Part shown: positions 9,266 through 17,747 of the stretch, in pieces
Layout: each line of letters starts with the position of its first letter
Position numbering within the stretch: the stretch's first letter is position 1
Assembly (NCBI RefSeq): GCF_021559775.1
Contig: NZ_CP056050.1
Coordinates: forward strand, 62,001 to 126,000
Source: Gillisella vitis
GTDB lineage: Bacteria; Pseudomonadota; Alphaproteobacteria; Rhizobiales; Rhizobiaceae
Direction of reading: 5' to 3'
Length of the DNA: 64,000 bases
Made by a program: the position numbers and the translations under genes
The notes under the pieces: generated by a model
What the model saw: the letters and a program-made list of their open reading frames with translations, nothing else
What the model was told of the DNA's origin: nothing
Databases searched by the model: none

Positions 9266-10800
9266 GCCGCCGCTCCACGAAGAATTTCGCTGAGAAGGAC
9301 GGTGTCATCCATCCTGCCGACAGCGTGTCTGCCGATGATCCGTCCGCGGTACATCGTAATGACGTCGTCAGCCAATTCGCGAATCTCCAGCAGGTCGCTT
9401 GTCGATACGATTATGGGGACGCCCTGGCGGGCAAGTCGCCGGAGGCTCCGGTAAATATCGGGTCGGGCCCCTACGTCCACGCCACGGGTTGGCTCGCACA
9501 GAAGCAGCAGCTTCGGGGCACAGGCGAGCGCCCGCGCCAACGCGACTTTTTGCTGGTTGCCGCCGCTGAAGGCCTGGACATTTTCGCCGAGCCGCGTTCG
9601 GGTGAAATGCACTTTCTCGGCCTCGCCGATGGCCAGTTTCTTCTCCTCCCGGCGCCGCAAGATCCGCCATTTGCTGACGCGGCCGAGTGCGCTTGAACTT
9701 ATATTGTCGGTAACGCTGGCATTCAGGAAGACACCTTCCGTTGCCCGGTCGGCCGGAACGTATATGACGCCATGACGCTTGGTCTGGCGGTAGGATTGCA
9801 GCGGCAGATCCGAACCATACAGGGACACGCTTCCACTGCTTGGCGGCGCCAAGCCAGCCAGCGTCCTGGCAACTTCGTCTGCGCCAGAGCCGACCTGACC
9901 AAATATTGCCAGGATACGTCCCGGATTTCCAACAAAGGAAATATCGTTGAACCTGCTGCCGAATGATAGCCCGCTGACGTCCAGCGTCGGCGCTCCGAGG
10001 TCGCGGTCTTCACGTTCGACGATGCTGAGGGACGGTGTCTGCGTGTGACCCAGCATATGGGTTATGACGTCGTGCATCTCGAAATTTTCGGTCGGTCCGC
10101 TGGCGACGACTTTCCCCGATCTTAGAATTGAAACGCGATCGGCAAGCTGGAATACTTCTCCGAGCCGGTGCGTGATGTACACGACCGAATGTCCGGCTTT
10201 GGCCAATCTGCGCGCGACCTTATACACAAGTTGGATTTCGACATCAGACAAAGTGGCGGTGGGTTCGTCGAGAACAAGCACTTTCGCATTGCGCATCAGC
10301 CCCCGGGCAATTTCCAGGAGTTGCTGCTTGGCAAGAGACAGTGTTTCTACCGGTCGGCTCAAGCTGACGTCATCAAGTCCGACCATGGCCAGAACATCGC
10401 GCGCCGTCCGCCGCATTCTGCGATACGGGACAAACAGTCCCCCGGAATTGTCCGCCAGTACCAGATTGTCCAGCACGGAGAGTTGAGGGATGACTGAAAG
10501 CTCCTGGAAAACCATCGCGACATCGGAATTCATGTGAGCGGGCCCACGAATTTCTCCTGATGTCGGAGCGATGACGCCAGCGAGGATTTTCACCAGCGTA
10601 CTCTTTCCAGCACCGTTCTCGCCGAGAAGCGCGTGTATCTCGCCGCTCCGAAATTTTACGCTGACATTGTCGAGGACCGTCACCCGTCCATAGATCTTCG
10701 TTATCCCTGCGGCTTCCAGCAATATTGGATCATTTTCCAAAGACGGTTCCGACTGCTTTGCTATCTCGGTCAATTCGGCGACACACCTTTCTAAATCCAA
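9262..10800 (-). CDS. Ribose-type ABC importer ATPase with two nucleotide-binding domains
   Basis: A 512-residue RbsA/MglA-type ATPase with two ABC domains in tandem. Domain 1 (about residues 27-255) has Walker A 'GENGAGKST', a signature 'LSLAKQQ' and Walker B 'VLVLDEPTA'. Domain 2 (about 270-505) has the degenerate 'GQVGSGADEVAR' P-loop usual for RbsA, a canonical 'FSGGNQQKVALARAL' signature and a Walker B 'LLLLCEPTRGVD'. The Asp that normally precedes the catalytic Glu in that last motif is Cys here. It powers uptake by the two following permeases. The N-terminus carries about 25 extra residues before the first strand. It is the first gene of the operon that ends with the DMFase-like subunits. 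Confidence 0.92.
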   Translation of the reverse strand: MDLERCVAELTEIAKQSEPSLENDPILLEAAGITKIYGRVTVLDNVSVKFRSGEIHALLGENGAGKSTLVKILAGVIAPTSGEIRGPAHMNSDVAMVFQELSVIPQLSVLDNLVLADNSGGLFVPYRRMRRTARDVLAMVGLDDVSLSRPVETLSLAKQQLLEIARGLMRNAKVLVLDEPTATLSDVEIQLVYKVARRLAKAGHSVVYITHRLGEVFQLADRVSILRSGKVVASGPTENFEMHDVITHMLGHTQTPSLSIVEREDRDLGAPTLDVSGLSFGSRFNDISFVGNPGRILAIFGQVGSGADEVARTLAGLAPPSSGSVSLYGSDLPLQSYRQTKRHGVIYVPADRATEGVFLNASVTDNISSSALGRVSKWRILRRREEKKLAIGEAEKVHFTRTRLGENVQAFSGGNQQKVALARALACAPKLLLLCEPTRGVDVGARPDIYRSLRRLARQGVPIIVSTSDLLEIRELADDVITMYRGRIIGRHAVGRMDDTVLLSEILRGAAA

Positions 10801-11414
10801 ATCGTTTCATTGGGTGAACAAGGTTCTTGGCAGCAACAACTGTCGTTTGGTCTGCTGGAAATGAAGACGCAAACACCGTGCCATCGGATTGCGCTGACGA
10901 AAAATAGCTCACCGTTCCAAACCGGGGATTTTTTCGTGACTGTTCTATCCCACTGTCATCATTAGGGAATTTTGCTGTTTCCCTCCAGCGCAAGGCCCCG
11001 ATCAAGTCGGCAAGTCGGCACTTCATTGGAAATTGCAGTCGCAGCCGTGATTTCCCTGCGTCTCTTTCCTGAGACTCCACGGCTGCTGATATTCAGGGCC
11101 CTCTCCATTTGAGGATACCGTCCCGCTAACAATGGTTCAGCGCGAAGAATTGGCCGCCGGCCGCAGATCGGATCAAAACGGCGGCACTTTTGTGTGCCGC
11201 CATGTCGGCATCCGCCTATGAGATAGGCGTGAAGCAACTGGCGCTGGTTGACGCCGACGGGAAGATCGGCACAGGCCTGTCACACGGCGCGGAGCCGTCG
11301 ATGTCAAGCCGGTACGCTTCTTTAGCGCCGCTTTAAACGCAGTTCGCATCTCGCTATTGGCGATGGATCGAAGCGACTTGATCTAAATGAAAATTTTGAA
11401 AGGAAAGACCAGGC
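10801..11414. other. 614-bp gap upstream of the importer operon; no confident gene
   Basis: This should hold the promoter of the minus-strand importer operon near 10801-10950. I see no clear operator. A plus-strand open frame from about 11126 to 11336 contains coding-like text ('AADRIKTAALLCAAMSAS', 'GVKQLALVDADGKIGTGLSH') but has no proper start; its only ATG is internal at about 11199. It may be the remnant of a lost gene of unknown family. Minus-strand frames here look like shadows. Confidence 0.4.
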
Positions 11415-12431
11415 TCAAGCAGAACTGCCCCGCACGACCAGACGGGGTTCCAGCAGGATATGTCTAGGATTTTTGCGCCCGTCAATTCTCTCGAATATCA
11501 TGCTGGCTGCATGCTCTCCAAGGGCTTCGGCGGATTGGTCCACGCTGGAGAGGGAATTCTGCGCCAGCTTAGAAAACGCCATGTTGTCGATCCCGACGAT
11601 GGCGAGTTGACGAGGGACATCAAGGCCGGCACGCTTGGCCTCGCTCAGAACTTCAAGTGCGGCGAAATCGTTCCAGCAAAACACCGCATCGGGACGGTCT
11701 TGCCCCCGCAACATGATTTCGGTCAGCGGGCCGACGTCGATTGCACTCTCTTCCGAATACAGAACCCGCGCGTGATCGTCTAAACCGTACTTCGCCATGG
11801 CTGCGAGATAACCTCTCTCGCGGCGGTGCGGAACCGCGCCTGTGATATTCGGCCAGCGGACGTTGACCATGGATATCTTTCTGTAACCCTGCTGGCATAG
11901 ATGTTCTACGGCCAGACGGGCTCCCTTTTCATCATCCGCGTTTGCCGTATCGAAGGCAACGGTTTCGGGGTCGTGATATGCGACGAGCACGGTCGGTATC
12001 TTGCGGGCGGTCGCTTCCAGCACATCCTTCCCAACGCGGGGTGCAATCCAGATCAATCCATCCACCTGCCGGTCCAGCATTGCCTCGATGAGCGACGCCT
12101 CATTTGATCCCAGGGACTGACTGACGCCAAGCAGCGGCTGATATTGCGTGCCGGCCAGCTTTCGACTGATGCCCACGAACACGTCGGCAAAAAATGGATT
12201 ATGTATTTCGGAAGCGAGCACACCTAACGTATACGCCTTGCCGCGCATGGCTCTGGCGGATGTTTGCGGTCGATAATCGAGGCGCTCGATAGAGGCCATG
12301 ACCTTGCTCCGCAATTCCTGGCTAACGCCATAGGCATTGCAAAGCACCTTCGATACGGCGGACCGCGAAACGCCGGCATCAAGTGCGACCGTTCGTATTG
12401 TTGGACGTCGCTCGTCGGGTTCTGACCTCAT
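11415..12431 (-). CDS. LacI-family transcriptional regulator
   Basis: This 338-residue repressor has the LacI helix-turn-helix at residues 10-55 ('TIRTVALDAGVSRSAVSKVL', then hinge 'YRPQTSARAMRGKAYTLGV') and a periplasmic-binding-protein-like effector domain from about residue 65 to the end ('GVLASEIHNPFFADVFVGI'). It lies upstream of, and on the same strand as, the importer/DMFase-like operon and faces the phosphotriesterase-family gene across a 222-bp region that carries a strong palindrome and a 27-bp imperfect direct repeat. It probably controls one or both units in response to the imported compound. Which gene it represses is inference. Confidence 0.9.
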   Translation of the reverse strand: MRSEPDERRPTIRTVALDAGVSRSAVSKVLCNAYGVSQELRSKVMASIERLDYRPQTSARAMRGKAYTLGVLASEIHNPFFADVFVGISRKLAGTQYQPLLGVSQSLGSNEASLIEAMLDRQVDGLIWIAPRVGKDVLEATARKIPTVLVAYHDPETVAFDTANADDEKGARLAVEHLCQQGYRKISMVNVRWPNITGAVPHRRERGYLAAMAKYGLDDHARVLYSEESAIDVGPLTEIMLRGQDRPDAVFCWNDFAALEVLSEAKRAGLDVPRQLAIVGIDNMAFSKLAQNSLSSVDQSAEALGEHAASMIFERIDGRKNPRHILLEPRLVVRGSSA

Positions 12432-12464
12432 CGAAAGTCCTATCGCTAAGTGGCCGAGATCTCA

Positions 12465-12581
12465 CATCAGGTGATGCTGGTTAGCATAATCTGTTGCAAC
12501 TCAATACATCTTATACTAACGTGGACCGATCCACGTAGAACGATCCACGCCGCGCATCAGGGATGGCTGCTTAACATAATC
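12465..12581. promoter_or_regulatory. Direct repeat pair flanking an operator-like palindrome in the lacI/phosphotriesterase divergent region
   Basis: Two 27-bp copies at 12465-12491 and 12555-12581 agree at 21 positions. Both begin CATCAG and end TTA(G/A)CATAATC, with start-to-start spacing of 90 bp. The palindrome at 12519-12536 sits between them. This symmetric layout in a divergent promoter region looks like repressor or activator binding sites. No family consensus is matched exactly. Confidence 0.5.
12519..12536. promoter_or_regulatory. Perfect 7-bp-arm palindrome, candidate LacI operator
   Basis: ACGTGGA-CCGA-TCCACGT is a perfect inverted repeat of 7-bp arms around a 4-base centre. A further half site GATCCACG follows at 12542-12549. 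LacI-type proteins bind such dyads of 14-20 bp, and this one lies between the start of the lacI-type gene (12431) and the phosphotriesterase gene (12654). Confidence 0.5.
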
Positions 12582-12653
12582 ACAAATTTATCTCCGGGCT
12601 GCGATTCTGCGGCTCTTGGTTCCAACAAGGAATGCCACAGAGGAGCGAAGCCT

Positions 12654-13721
12654 ATGTCGACGGTCATGACGGTTCTGGGACCGGTGCCAGCCAGTGAACT
12701 TGGAAAGACCATCGTTCACGAACATCTTTTCATTGATTTGAGCTGCTATTTTCGTCCGCCGGAATCCGAGGAAGCGGCAAGGGCATTCGCTGAACCTGTC
12801 AGTCTTTTCAATCTGCATGTCATGCACAAGGATCCCTACGGGAGCAGGGACAATTGCATCCTCGATGACGTAGAACTTGCCGTGCGCGAAGTCGAGGTGT
12901 TCAAGTCGCTGGGCGGACGTACGATCGTGGATGTCACCTTACCTGACATCGGGCGCGATGTGGCCAAGCTCGCTGAGGTGTCGAAACGAACTGGCGTGCA
13001 TGTTGTTGCCGGCTGCGGGCATTACATCTTGTCGGCCATGTCGAATGCAACCAAGTCGGCGTCTCTGGCGCAGATCGAAGATGAAATGATGCGGGATATT
13101 GTCGACGGTATCGATGGCACGGGAATCCGGGCTGGAATTATTGGTGAAATTGGTACAGGCGATCCCATCGATCCTCAGGAAATCAAGGTTCTAAGGGCGG
13201 CGGCACGGGTCCAGCGAAAGACGGGGCTGGCGATTACGATTCACGTTCATCCGCCGGGCAGACGCGGGAATGAAGTCTTGGACATTCTTTTTGATGAAGG
13301 GGTCGCGCCGGATCGCATCATACTCGGACATGTCGACACGGCTCTGGCGCATCTTGATATCGATTTCGATGGTGCAATGGACTATCTGCAAAGCCTCATG
13401 GCCCGCGGCTGTTACGTGGAATCGGATTTATGTGGCAATGCTCATTATTTTCGCACGTCGTCCGCAGCTTGGTGGATGCCTACGGATCGGGAACGCTGCC
13501 GGGCGCTGGCCGCCCTTGTGCGCCTGGGCTACGGCGATAAATTGCTTCTTTCCCAGGACGTCGGCCATAAACACTATTTGCAATCCTACGGTGGCTGGGG
13601 ATATGGCCATGTCCTTGGCGATTTCAGCCATCACTTGCGTGAGGCCGGACTGGACCAAGCTGATATAAACAGAATGTTCCTGGAGAACGCACACCGGATA
13701 CTTACGCCCGCCACGGGATGA
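12654..13721 (+). CDS. Phosphotriesterase-family metal-dependent hydrolase (PHP/lactonase-like)
   Basis: An in-frame opening from 12450 exists, but the ATG at 12654 has a good ribosome site (GAGGAGCG) and gives the normal family N-terminus, 355 residues. The 'TIVHEHLFID' segment (residues 22-31) carries the HxH metal pair of the amidohydrolase barrel. The bridging ligand is Glu in 'IIGEIGTGDP' rather than the carboxylated Lys of true phosphotriesterase, as in E. coli Php. Further ligands are seen in 'AITIHVHPPG', 'RIILGHVD' and 'LLLSQDVGHK'. Such proteins hydrolyse lactones or amides more often than organophosphates. Divergent from lacI, it may act on the compound sensed by that regulator. 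Confidence 0.85.
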   Translation: MSTVMTVLGPVPASELGKTIVHEHLFIDLSCYFRPPESEEAARAFAEPVSLFNLHVMHKDPYGSRDNCILDDVELAVREVEVFKSLGGRTIVDVTLPDIGRDVAKLAEVSKRTGVHVVAGCGHYILSAMSNATKSASLAQIEDEMMRDIVDGIDGTGIRAGIIGEIGTGDPIDPQEIKVLRAAARVQRKTGLAITIHVHPPGRRGNEVLDILFDEGVAPDRIILGHVDTALAHLDIDFDGAMDYLQSLMARGCYVESDLCGNAHYFRTSSAAWWMPTDRERCRALAALVRLGYGDKLLLSQDVGHKHYLQSYGGWGYGHVLGDFSHHLREAGLDQADINRMFLENAHRILTPATG

Positions 13722-14050
13722 GCGGATTAGCCATCGATCGGCGGGTAATCTGTTGGATTTTGTCGGTGGTGAGCAAGAAGTAGCGCCGTATCAAAGCGGT
13801 CAAATTATTGCGCTGGCTGCTGTCGCTCCATAGTTGCCGTCACAGAGACGCACTCCTCAAAGGTCCCGATCGTCGCGCTCTTCAGACCTATGGCGCTGAA
13901 GGAGTGGGCTGCGGTGGCTCGTCGCAATCTGAGCCTTTAATTCTCCATGTAAAGCGTTCGATCTTTACGCGGCTTAACTGTGGACGTCGTTATCATAACG
14001 TGAAAGTTCCATAATTGGTATTACGCTTTAAAATTGGGGCGGGAGGTGGG
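13722..14050. other. Gap between phosphotriesterase gene and IS30; no gene
   Basis: No start-to-stop frame here looks coding. A short minus-strand stretch (13735-13800) reads 'ALIRRYFLLTTDKIQQITRR', possibly a scrap of an older gene or transposase that I cannot assign. A perfect 6+1+6 palindrome CGTTATCATAACG lies at 13988-14000. Confidence 0.4.
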
Positions 14051-15160
14051 TTCAAGGATGAAGTGCGACTTGCAATAGATAACAAAGGTTTATCGTTTGC
14101 AAGGAAAGCGCAATGAAACGCACTTACTCCCATATCGACTTGGACGAACGTCGCAAGATCGCTCGCTGGCGTATGGCGGGCCAGAGTATTGAGATGATCG
14201 CCGAGACACTCGGTCGCCATCGCTCGACGATCTTTCGTGAAATCAAGCGGAATACGTTTATCGATGAGGTGGTCCCGGACCTCAATGGCTATTACTGCGT
14301 CACGGCGCATGACATGGCTTGCGAACGGCGGGCCAAGCTGCGGAAGCTGGCGCGCTTTGCGAATGTGAGGCAGTCCGTGATCGACCGGATCATGCATGGT
14401 TGGTCGCCCCAGCAAATCGCCGGTCGCATGCGGCTGGAACAGCATCCGATCTTTGTCAGTCACGAGACAATCTACAAGTTCGCATACTCGGCCGACGGTC
14501 ATGCCATCAAGCTGTGGCGTCACCTGCCGGAGCATCGAGCCAGACGGCGACCACGACATGCAAGACGTGAGCACAGTCAACGCTTTAGTCCGGAACTCAA
14601 CATTCTGCACCGGCCGGATGTCGTTGCTGAACGCAAGCAGTTCGGGCATTGGGAATGCGATCTGATCCAGTTCCGCAAGAAGTTCGGCAAGGCGAATGTG
14701 ACATCGCTTGTTGAGCGGGTGAGCCGCTTTACGATCTTGTTGCGCAACAATGATCGCCAGTCCCGCCCGGTCATGGATGGCATCATCCAGGCGCTGAAGA
14801 GCCTCCCTCACCTCGCCCGCCGATCGTTGACATTCGACCGAGGCACCGAATTCACTGACTGGCCGTACCTTCAGGCAGGCATAGGCACGCAAACATGGTT
14901 TTGTGACCCACAATCGCCCTGGCAAAAAGGAACGGTCGAAAATACCAACCGGCGAGCGCGAAAATGGCTTTCGAGAGACGTCGATCCCTTGTCCGTAGCC
15001 GCCGCCGATCTGATGGAGATCTGCAATCGGCTTAATCAGACACCGCGTAAATGCCTCGGCTACCGAACGCCGGCTGAGGTCTTCCGCAAGAAACTGCTCG
15101 CGCAGATGCGACATGCCAGCTAGCTTGAAAGCCACGCAGGTCGCACTTCGGCGTGAACTC
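14051..15160 (+). mobile_element. IS30-family insertion sequence
   Basis: One transposase gene is bracketed by short inverted repeats. The core GAAGTGCGACTT at 14060-14071 faces its complement at 15138-15149 with 11 of 12 positions matching, and both ends extend outward to a GTTCA. The outer limits are approximate. The right end abuts the left inverted repeat of the IS1595 element within about five bases, so the two elements are adjacent or one landed at the edge of the other. I could not identify a target duplication. Confidence 0.75.
14113..15123 (+). CDS. IS30-family transposase
   Basis: A 336-residue DDE transposase. The N-terminal helix-turn-helix 'YSHIDLDERRKIARWRMAGQ' and 'IAETLGRHRSTIFREIKRN' is the IS30 signature. 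The catalytic domain follows: Asp in 'HWECDLIQF', Asp in 'LTFDRGTEF' and Glu in 'WQKGTVENTNRRARKWL'. The length is normal (about 320-340) and there is no frameshift, so it may be active. It catalyses transposition of the surrounding element. Confidence 0.93.
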   Translation: MKRTYSHIDLDERRKIARWRMAGQSIEMIAETLGRHRSTIFREIKRNTFIDEVVPDLNGYYCVTAHDMACERRAKLRKLARFANVRQSVIDRIMHGWSPQQIAGRMRLEQHPIFVSHETIYKFAYSADGHAIKLWRHLPEHRARRRPRHARREHSQRFSPELNILHRPDVVAERKQFGHWECDLIQFRKKFGKANVTSLVERVSRFTILLRNNDRQSRPVMDGIIQALKSLPHLARRSLTFDRGTEFTDWPYLQAGIGTQTWFCDPQSPWQKGTVENTNRRARKWLSRDVDPLSVAAADLMEICNRLNQTPRKCLGYRTPAEVFRKKLLAQMRHAS

Positions 15161-15164
15161 ACAG

Positions 15165-15214
15165 GAACAAGAGCAGTCCGAAATCGTACGCGGCCTTTAT
15201 CAACCAAAGACAGC
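15165..15214 (+). repeat. Left terminal inverted repeat of the IS1595 element
   Basis: Fifty bases beginning GAACAAGAGCAGTCC and ending CCAAAGACAGC. It is an exact reverse complement of 16360-16409 with no mismatch. Confidence 0.9.
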
Positions 15215-15276
15215 AAATACGTTGTGATATAGTGCTTTCCATGCGATTCTACGGTCAGTTCCGAAGGAGGTAAATT

Positions 15277-16374
15277 ATGTCTGAAATGATGCTGGCAACA
15301 CTTTCCAATATTCGGACAGTCGAAGACATGGTCGCCGCGTTCCGGGACGAGGAGCATTGCCGCCATTTGCTGGAAGGCATGGTATGGCGGGATGGCAGGG
15401 TCTGCCCCGCCTGTGGTTACAAACGCTCGATCGCGATAGCTGGCCGCGACATGGGCAAGCGCCGCGCGCGGCCGGGTCTCTATCAATGCTCCAGTGGTGA
15501 TTGCCGGTTCCAGTTCACGGTGACAACACACACGCCCCTGCACGCCACGAAACTTCCCTTGCGCGTATGGCTCAAGGCGATGTGGTTGTTGCTGCAGTCG
15601 GACAAAGGCCTGTCCTCGGTCCGTCTCGCAGAGGTACTGGGGGTGAGCCAGCCCACGGCCTGGCGGATGGGCCATGCGTTGCGCCTCATGGTGGCGCGTG
15701 AGCGCATGCTCGACGGCACGGTGGAAGTCGACCACTTCTATCTTGGCGGCACACCGAGAAAGCATCCCGATGATCCGCCGCCCGGAAGAGGCCGCAAGGG
15801 GCAGACAAAAACGGAGAAGACGCCGGTTATGGCGATCGTGCAGCGACCGGCAGACGTTACCCCTGGCTCCACCGCCGGCGACGCCCGCGCCGCTGTCGTT
15901 ACCGGCCTTTCATTGCGGGCTGCCGTAGGCGCAATTGCAACACAAGTTGAGCTTCATGCGCATTTGATGAGTGACGAGGCAAAGACATTCATGGCCATTG
16001 GCGAAAGCTTCGCCGCACACGAAACAGTCAACCACTCCAGCCGTGAATATGTCCGGGATGCCGTCCACGTTAATTCCGTTGAAGGGTTCAATGCTCGGGT
16101 CCGCCGAACCATCGCAGGTGTTTTTCATCACATCAGCCCAGAACTTGCCGACCTATATTTCCACGAAATCGGTTTCCGCTGGTCCCAGCGCATTGTTACC
16201 GGACAGGCTCTGCGAAAAAGCCGAAGCGGCAAGGAAAGCATGAAAACCCTTTGGTCGAGGGTGCCGCCGGCGCTGCAATTACTGCAAGTGTTCCGCGCTG
16301 CTACCGGCCGTCAGATGCGCAGAAGCCCGGATGGCGGCATCACCATCAAATCGGCCGTAGCTGTCTTTGGTTGA
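15277..16374 (+). CDS. IS1595-family transposase
   Basis: A 365-residue transposase with the IS1595/ISXO2 layout: an N-terminal zinc ribbon ('CPACGYKRS' and 'CSSGDCRFQFT', residues 46-85), a helix-turn-helix ('LAEVLGVSQPTAWRMGHALR') and a DDE/DDN-type core with Asp in 'TVEVDHFYLGG', Asp in 'HLMSDEAKTF' and 'HVNSVEGFNARVRR'. A strong ribosome site (GAAGGAGG) precedes the start. The last codons and stop lie inside the right inverted repeat, so the repeat is partly coding. The open frame is complete. Confidence 0.93.
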   Translation: MSEMMLATLSNIRTVEDMVAAFRDEEHCRHLLEGMVWRDGRVCPACGYKRSIAIAGRDMGKRRARPGLYQCSSGDCRFQFTVTTHTPLHATKLPLRVWLKAMWLLLQSDKGLSSVRLAEVLGVSQPTAWRMGHALRLMVARERMLDGTVEVDHFYLGGTPRKHPDDPPPGRGRKGQTKTEKTPVMAIVQRPADVTPGSTAGDARAAVVTGLSLRAAVGAIATQVELHAHLMSDEAKTFMAIGESFAAHETVNHSSREYVRDAVHVNSVEGFNARVRRTIAGVFHHISPELADLYFHEIGFRWSQRIVTGQALRKSRSGKESMKTLWSRVPPALQLLQVFRAATGRQMRRSPDGGITIKSAVAVFG

Positions 16375-16409
16375 TAAAGGCCGCGTACGATTTCGGACTG
16401 CTCTTGTTC
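16360..16409 (-). repeat. Right terminal inverted repeat of the IS1595 element
   Basis: Exact reverse complement of 15165-15214 over 50 bases. It contains the transposase stop codon (TGA at 16372-16374). Confidence 0.9.
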
Positions 16410-16453
16410 TGACCCCTTAATATAAGTTTAACCGTGAATGAGGAGAAACCACC

Positions 16454-16490
16454 TCTAAAAACTAGAGCCGCCGGAAAGTCCCGACGGCTC
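16454..16490 (-). terminator. Rho-independent terminator of the DUF2382 operon
   Basis: Read on the minus strand, GAGCCGTCGG pairs with CCGGCGGCTC (one mismatch) around a short loop, followed by CTAGTTTTTAG. It begins about 20 bases after the stop of the 293-residue stress protein, as expected for a true terminator. Confidence 0.8.
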
Positions 16491-16511
16491 ATTATGATCC
16501 GCTAGCTGGAT

Positions 16512-17393
16512 TTAGTCGCGGCGGATGCCGCTCGAACCGACATTCCTTACGCCGCCCGTGCGCTCGTCTTCCACCTCGACTTCGGTCTTGCGGAGCGAGT
16601 CGGAAATCGTTTCGTTGCGCTGTTCGGCGGTCTTCTTGAGGGCGATCTCTTCGACGACGCGCGCGTCCTTCGACACAACAGCTTCCTCGCGGTGCTCTTC
16701 GGCCTCAATCGTACGGTCGACGAATGCGTTCTCGGCACCCGTCAGTGGGCGATTGACGGTGCGGCGGGTGACTTCGACACTTTCATCTCGCAGAGAGACG
16801 CTCTCGCTGACCGGGGTCTCGGTAACGTACGAGCGAACTCGGACGCGTCCGTTGTTGACGTCGCGCTTGCCGACCCGCAGCTCTTCCTCGACGACCGGAA
16901 TGGATTCTTCGTTGTTAGCTTCGATTGTGGACGTGTGGGCCGTACCGCTGGTCCGATCATACGACGACGATGCGAACGCTTCGGTCGATCCCGAACGCGA
17001 CCAGCCCTCCGACTCCCAGGCCTTGGCGCGCTCGTCAATGTCGATGCTGCCATCGTCATCAAGGATGTCCAGCGCGCGGTCGTGCAGATCGAGAGGGTAG
17101 CCGGAGACAGTCAGCAGGTAGCCGCCCCGACGAATGCCCTCGGCATAGGTGGAGCGATCGTCGTCGGCGAGGAAGAATTCTCCGAGCGTCGCCCAGAAGC
17201 CCTTGGTCTCATGCGTCGTCGTTGCCGTGTCGCCGTCGCGATCTGCGATGAGCTGGATCGCCGAGCGGGGGATGCCAGCCTCGGCAAGTCTTTCGATCGC
17301 CCGGTCGGCTTCCGATCGGTCGTCGTAGAAGGCCGTGATGGTGTTGGAATGGGACGGTACGGTGTTGTTGTTGTCTGTGTAAGCCATAGCCAT
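16512..17393 (-). CDS. YsnF/AvaK-type stress protein (GSP17M-like domain plus DUF2382)
   Basis: A 293-residue soluble protein. The N-terminal part (residues 18-100, 'TITAFYDDRSEADRAIERL') resembles the general-stress-protein 17M domain; the C-terminal part (175-275, 'IPVVEEELRVGKRDVNNGRV') is the DUF2382/YsnF-AvaK repeat with its charged beta-rich text. The middle is a Ser/Thr-rich linker. Function is unknown; family members occur in desiccation and oxidative-stress loci of soil bacteria. It is downstream of a DUF2382-only gene on the same strand with a 12-bp gap, forming a two-gene operon closed by a terminator. Confidence 0.85.
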   Translation of the reverse strand: MAMAYTDNNNTVPSHSNTITAFYDDRSEADRAIERLAEAGIPRSAIQLIADRDGDTATTTHETKGFWATLGEFFLADDDRSTYAEGIRRGGYLLTVSGYPLDLHDRALDILDDDGSIDIDERAKAWESEGWSRSGSTEAFASSSYDRTSGTAHTSTIEANNEESIPVVEEELRVGKRDVNNGRVRVRSYVTETPVSESVSLRDESVEVTRRTVNRPLTGAENAFVDRTIEAEEHREEAVVSKDARVVEEIALKKTAEQRNETISDSLRKTEVEVEDERTGGVRNVGSSGIRRD

Positions 17394-17405
17394 TGCCTCT
17401 CGTTG

Positions 17406-17747
17406 TTATTCGTCGATGCGTTCGACGGTCGCGGTTTGCTTCTTCAGAGTGACAGGCACCGACACATCTTCCGACGTGACGATCTGCCGAATGCGGATCT
17501 CTTCGACGACCGGGATGATCGTAGTGTCGCCTTCGACCCTGGTTTCGGGGACGGCACCGATTTCACGGTCGATGCGTTCCCGGATGACCTCGACGCGCGT
17601 TCCGGCCAACGTAGCCTGCGCCAGTTTCTCGACCTCGCTGCTCGAGGTCGAAACACGAACACGCCCGGTCACGACGCGCTCCTTATCGACGGTGACGCTT
17701 TCCTCGACGAGCTGGATTTTCCGATCGTTTTCGTCTGACATTGTCAC
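17406..17747 (-). CDS. Short DUF2382 (YsnF/AvaK) protein
   Basis: This 113-residue protein consists of little more than one DUF2382 domain: 'DRKIQLVEESVTVDKERVVTGRVRV', then 'IIPVVEEIRIRQIVTSEDV'. It is about as long as the C-terminal domain of the next gene and shares its wording, so the two probably arose by duplication and act together. It is the first gene of the operon. No catalytic motif, signal peptide or membrane segment is present; the role is unknown. Confidence 0.82.
   Translation of the reverse strand: MTMSDENDRKIQLVEESVTVDKERVVTGRVRVSTSSSEVEKLAQATLAGTRVEVIRERIDREIGAVPETRVEGDTTIIPVVEEIRIRQIVTSEDVSVPVTLKKQTATVERIDE

Larger units (their letters stand above)
15165..16409 (+). mobile_element. 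IS1595-family insertion sequence with 50-bp perfect inverted repeats
   Basis: The element is 1245 bp between the outer ends of the perfect repeats. Immediately outside them the two flanks differ (left CTCACAG, right inverted AGGGGTCA), so either the repeats end exactly here or the left tip was replaced by the IS30 junction. No 8-bp target duplication is visible, which fits a disturbed left end. Confidence 0.85.

Noticed and set aside
13993-15765. 590-codon minus-strand open frame across IS30 and part of IS1595
   Set aside because: Antisense to two clear transposases and crossing an element boundary; no protein family text.
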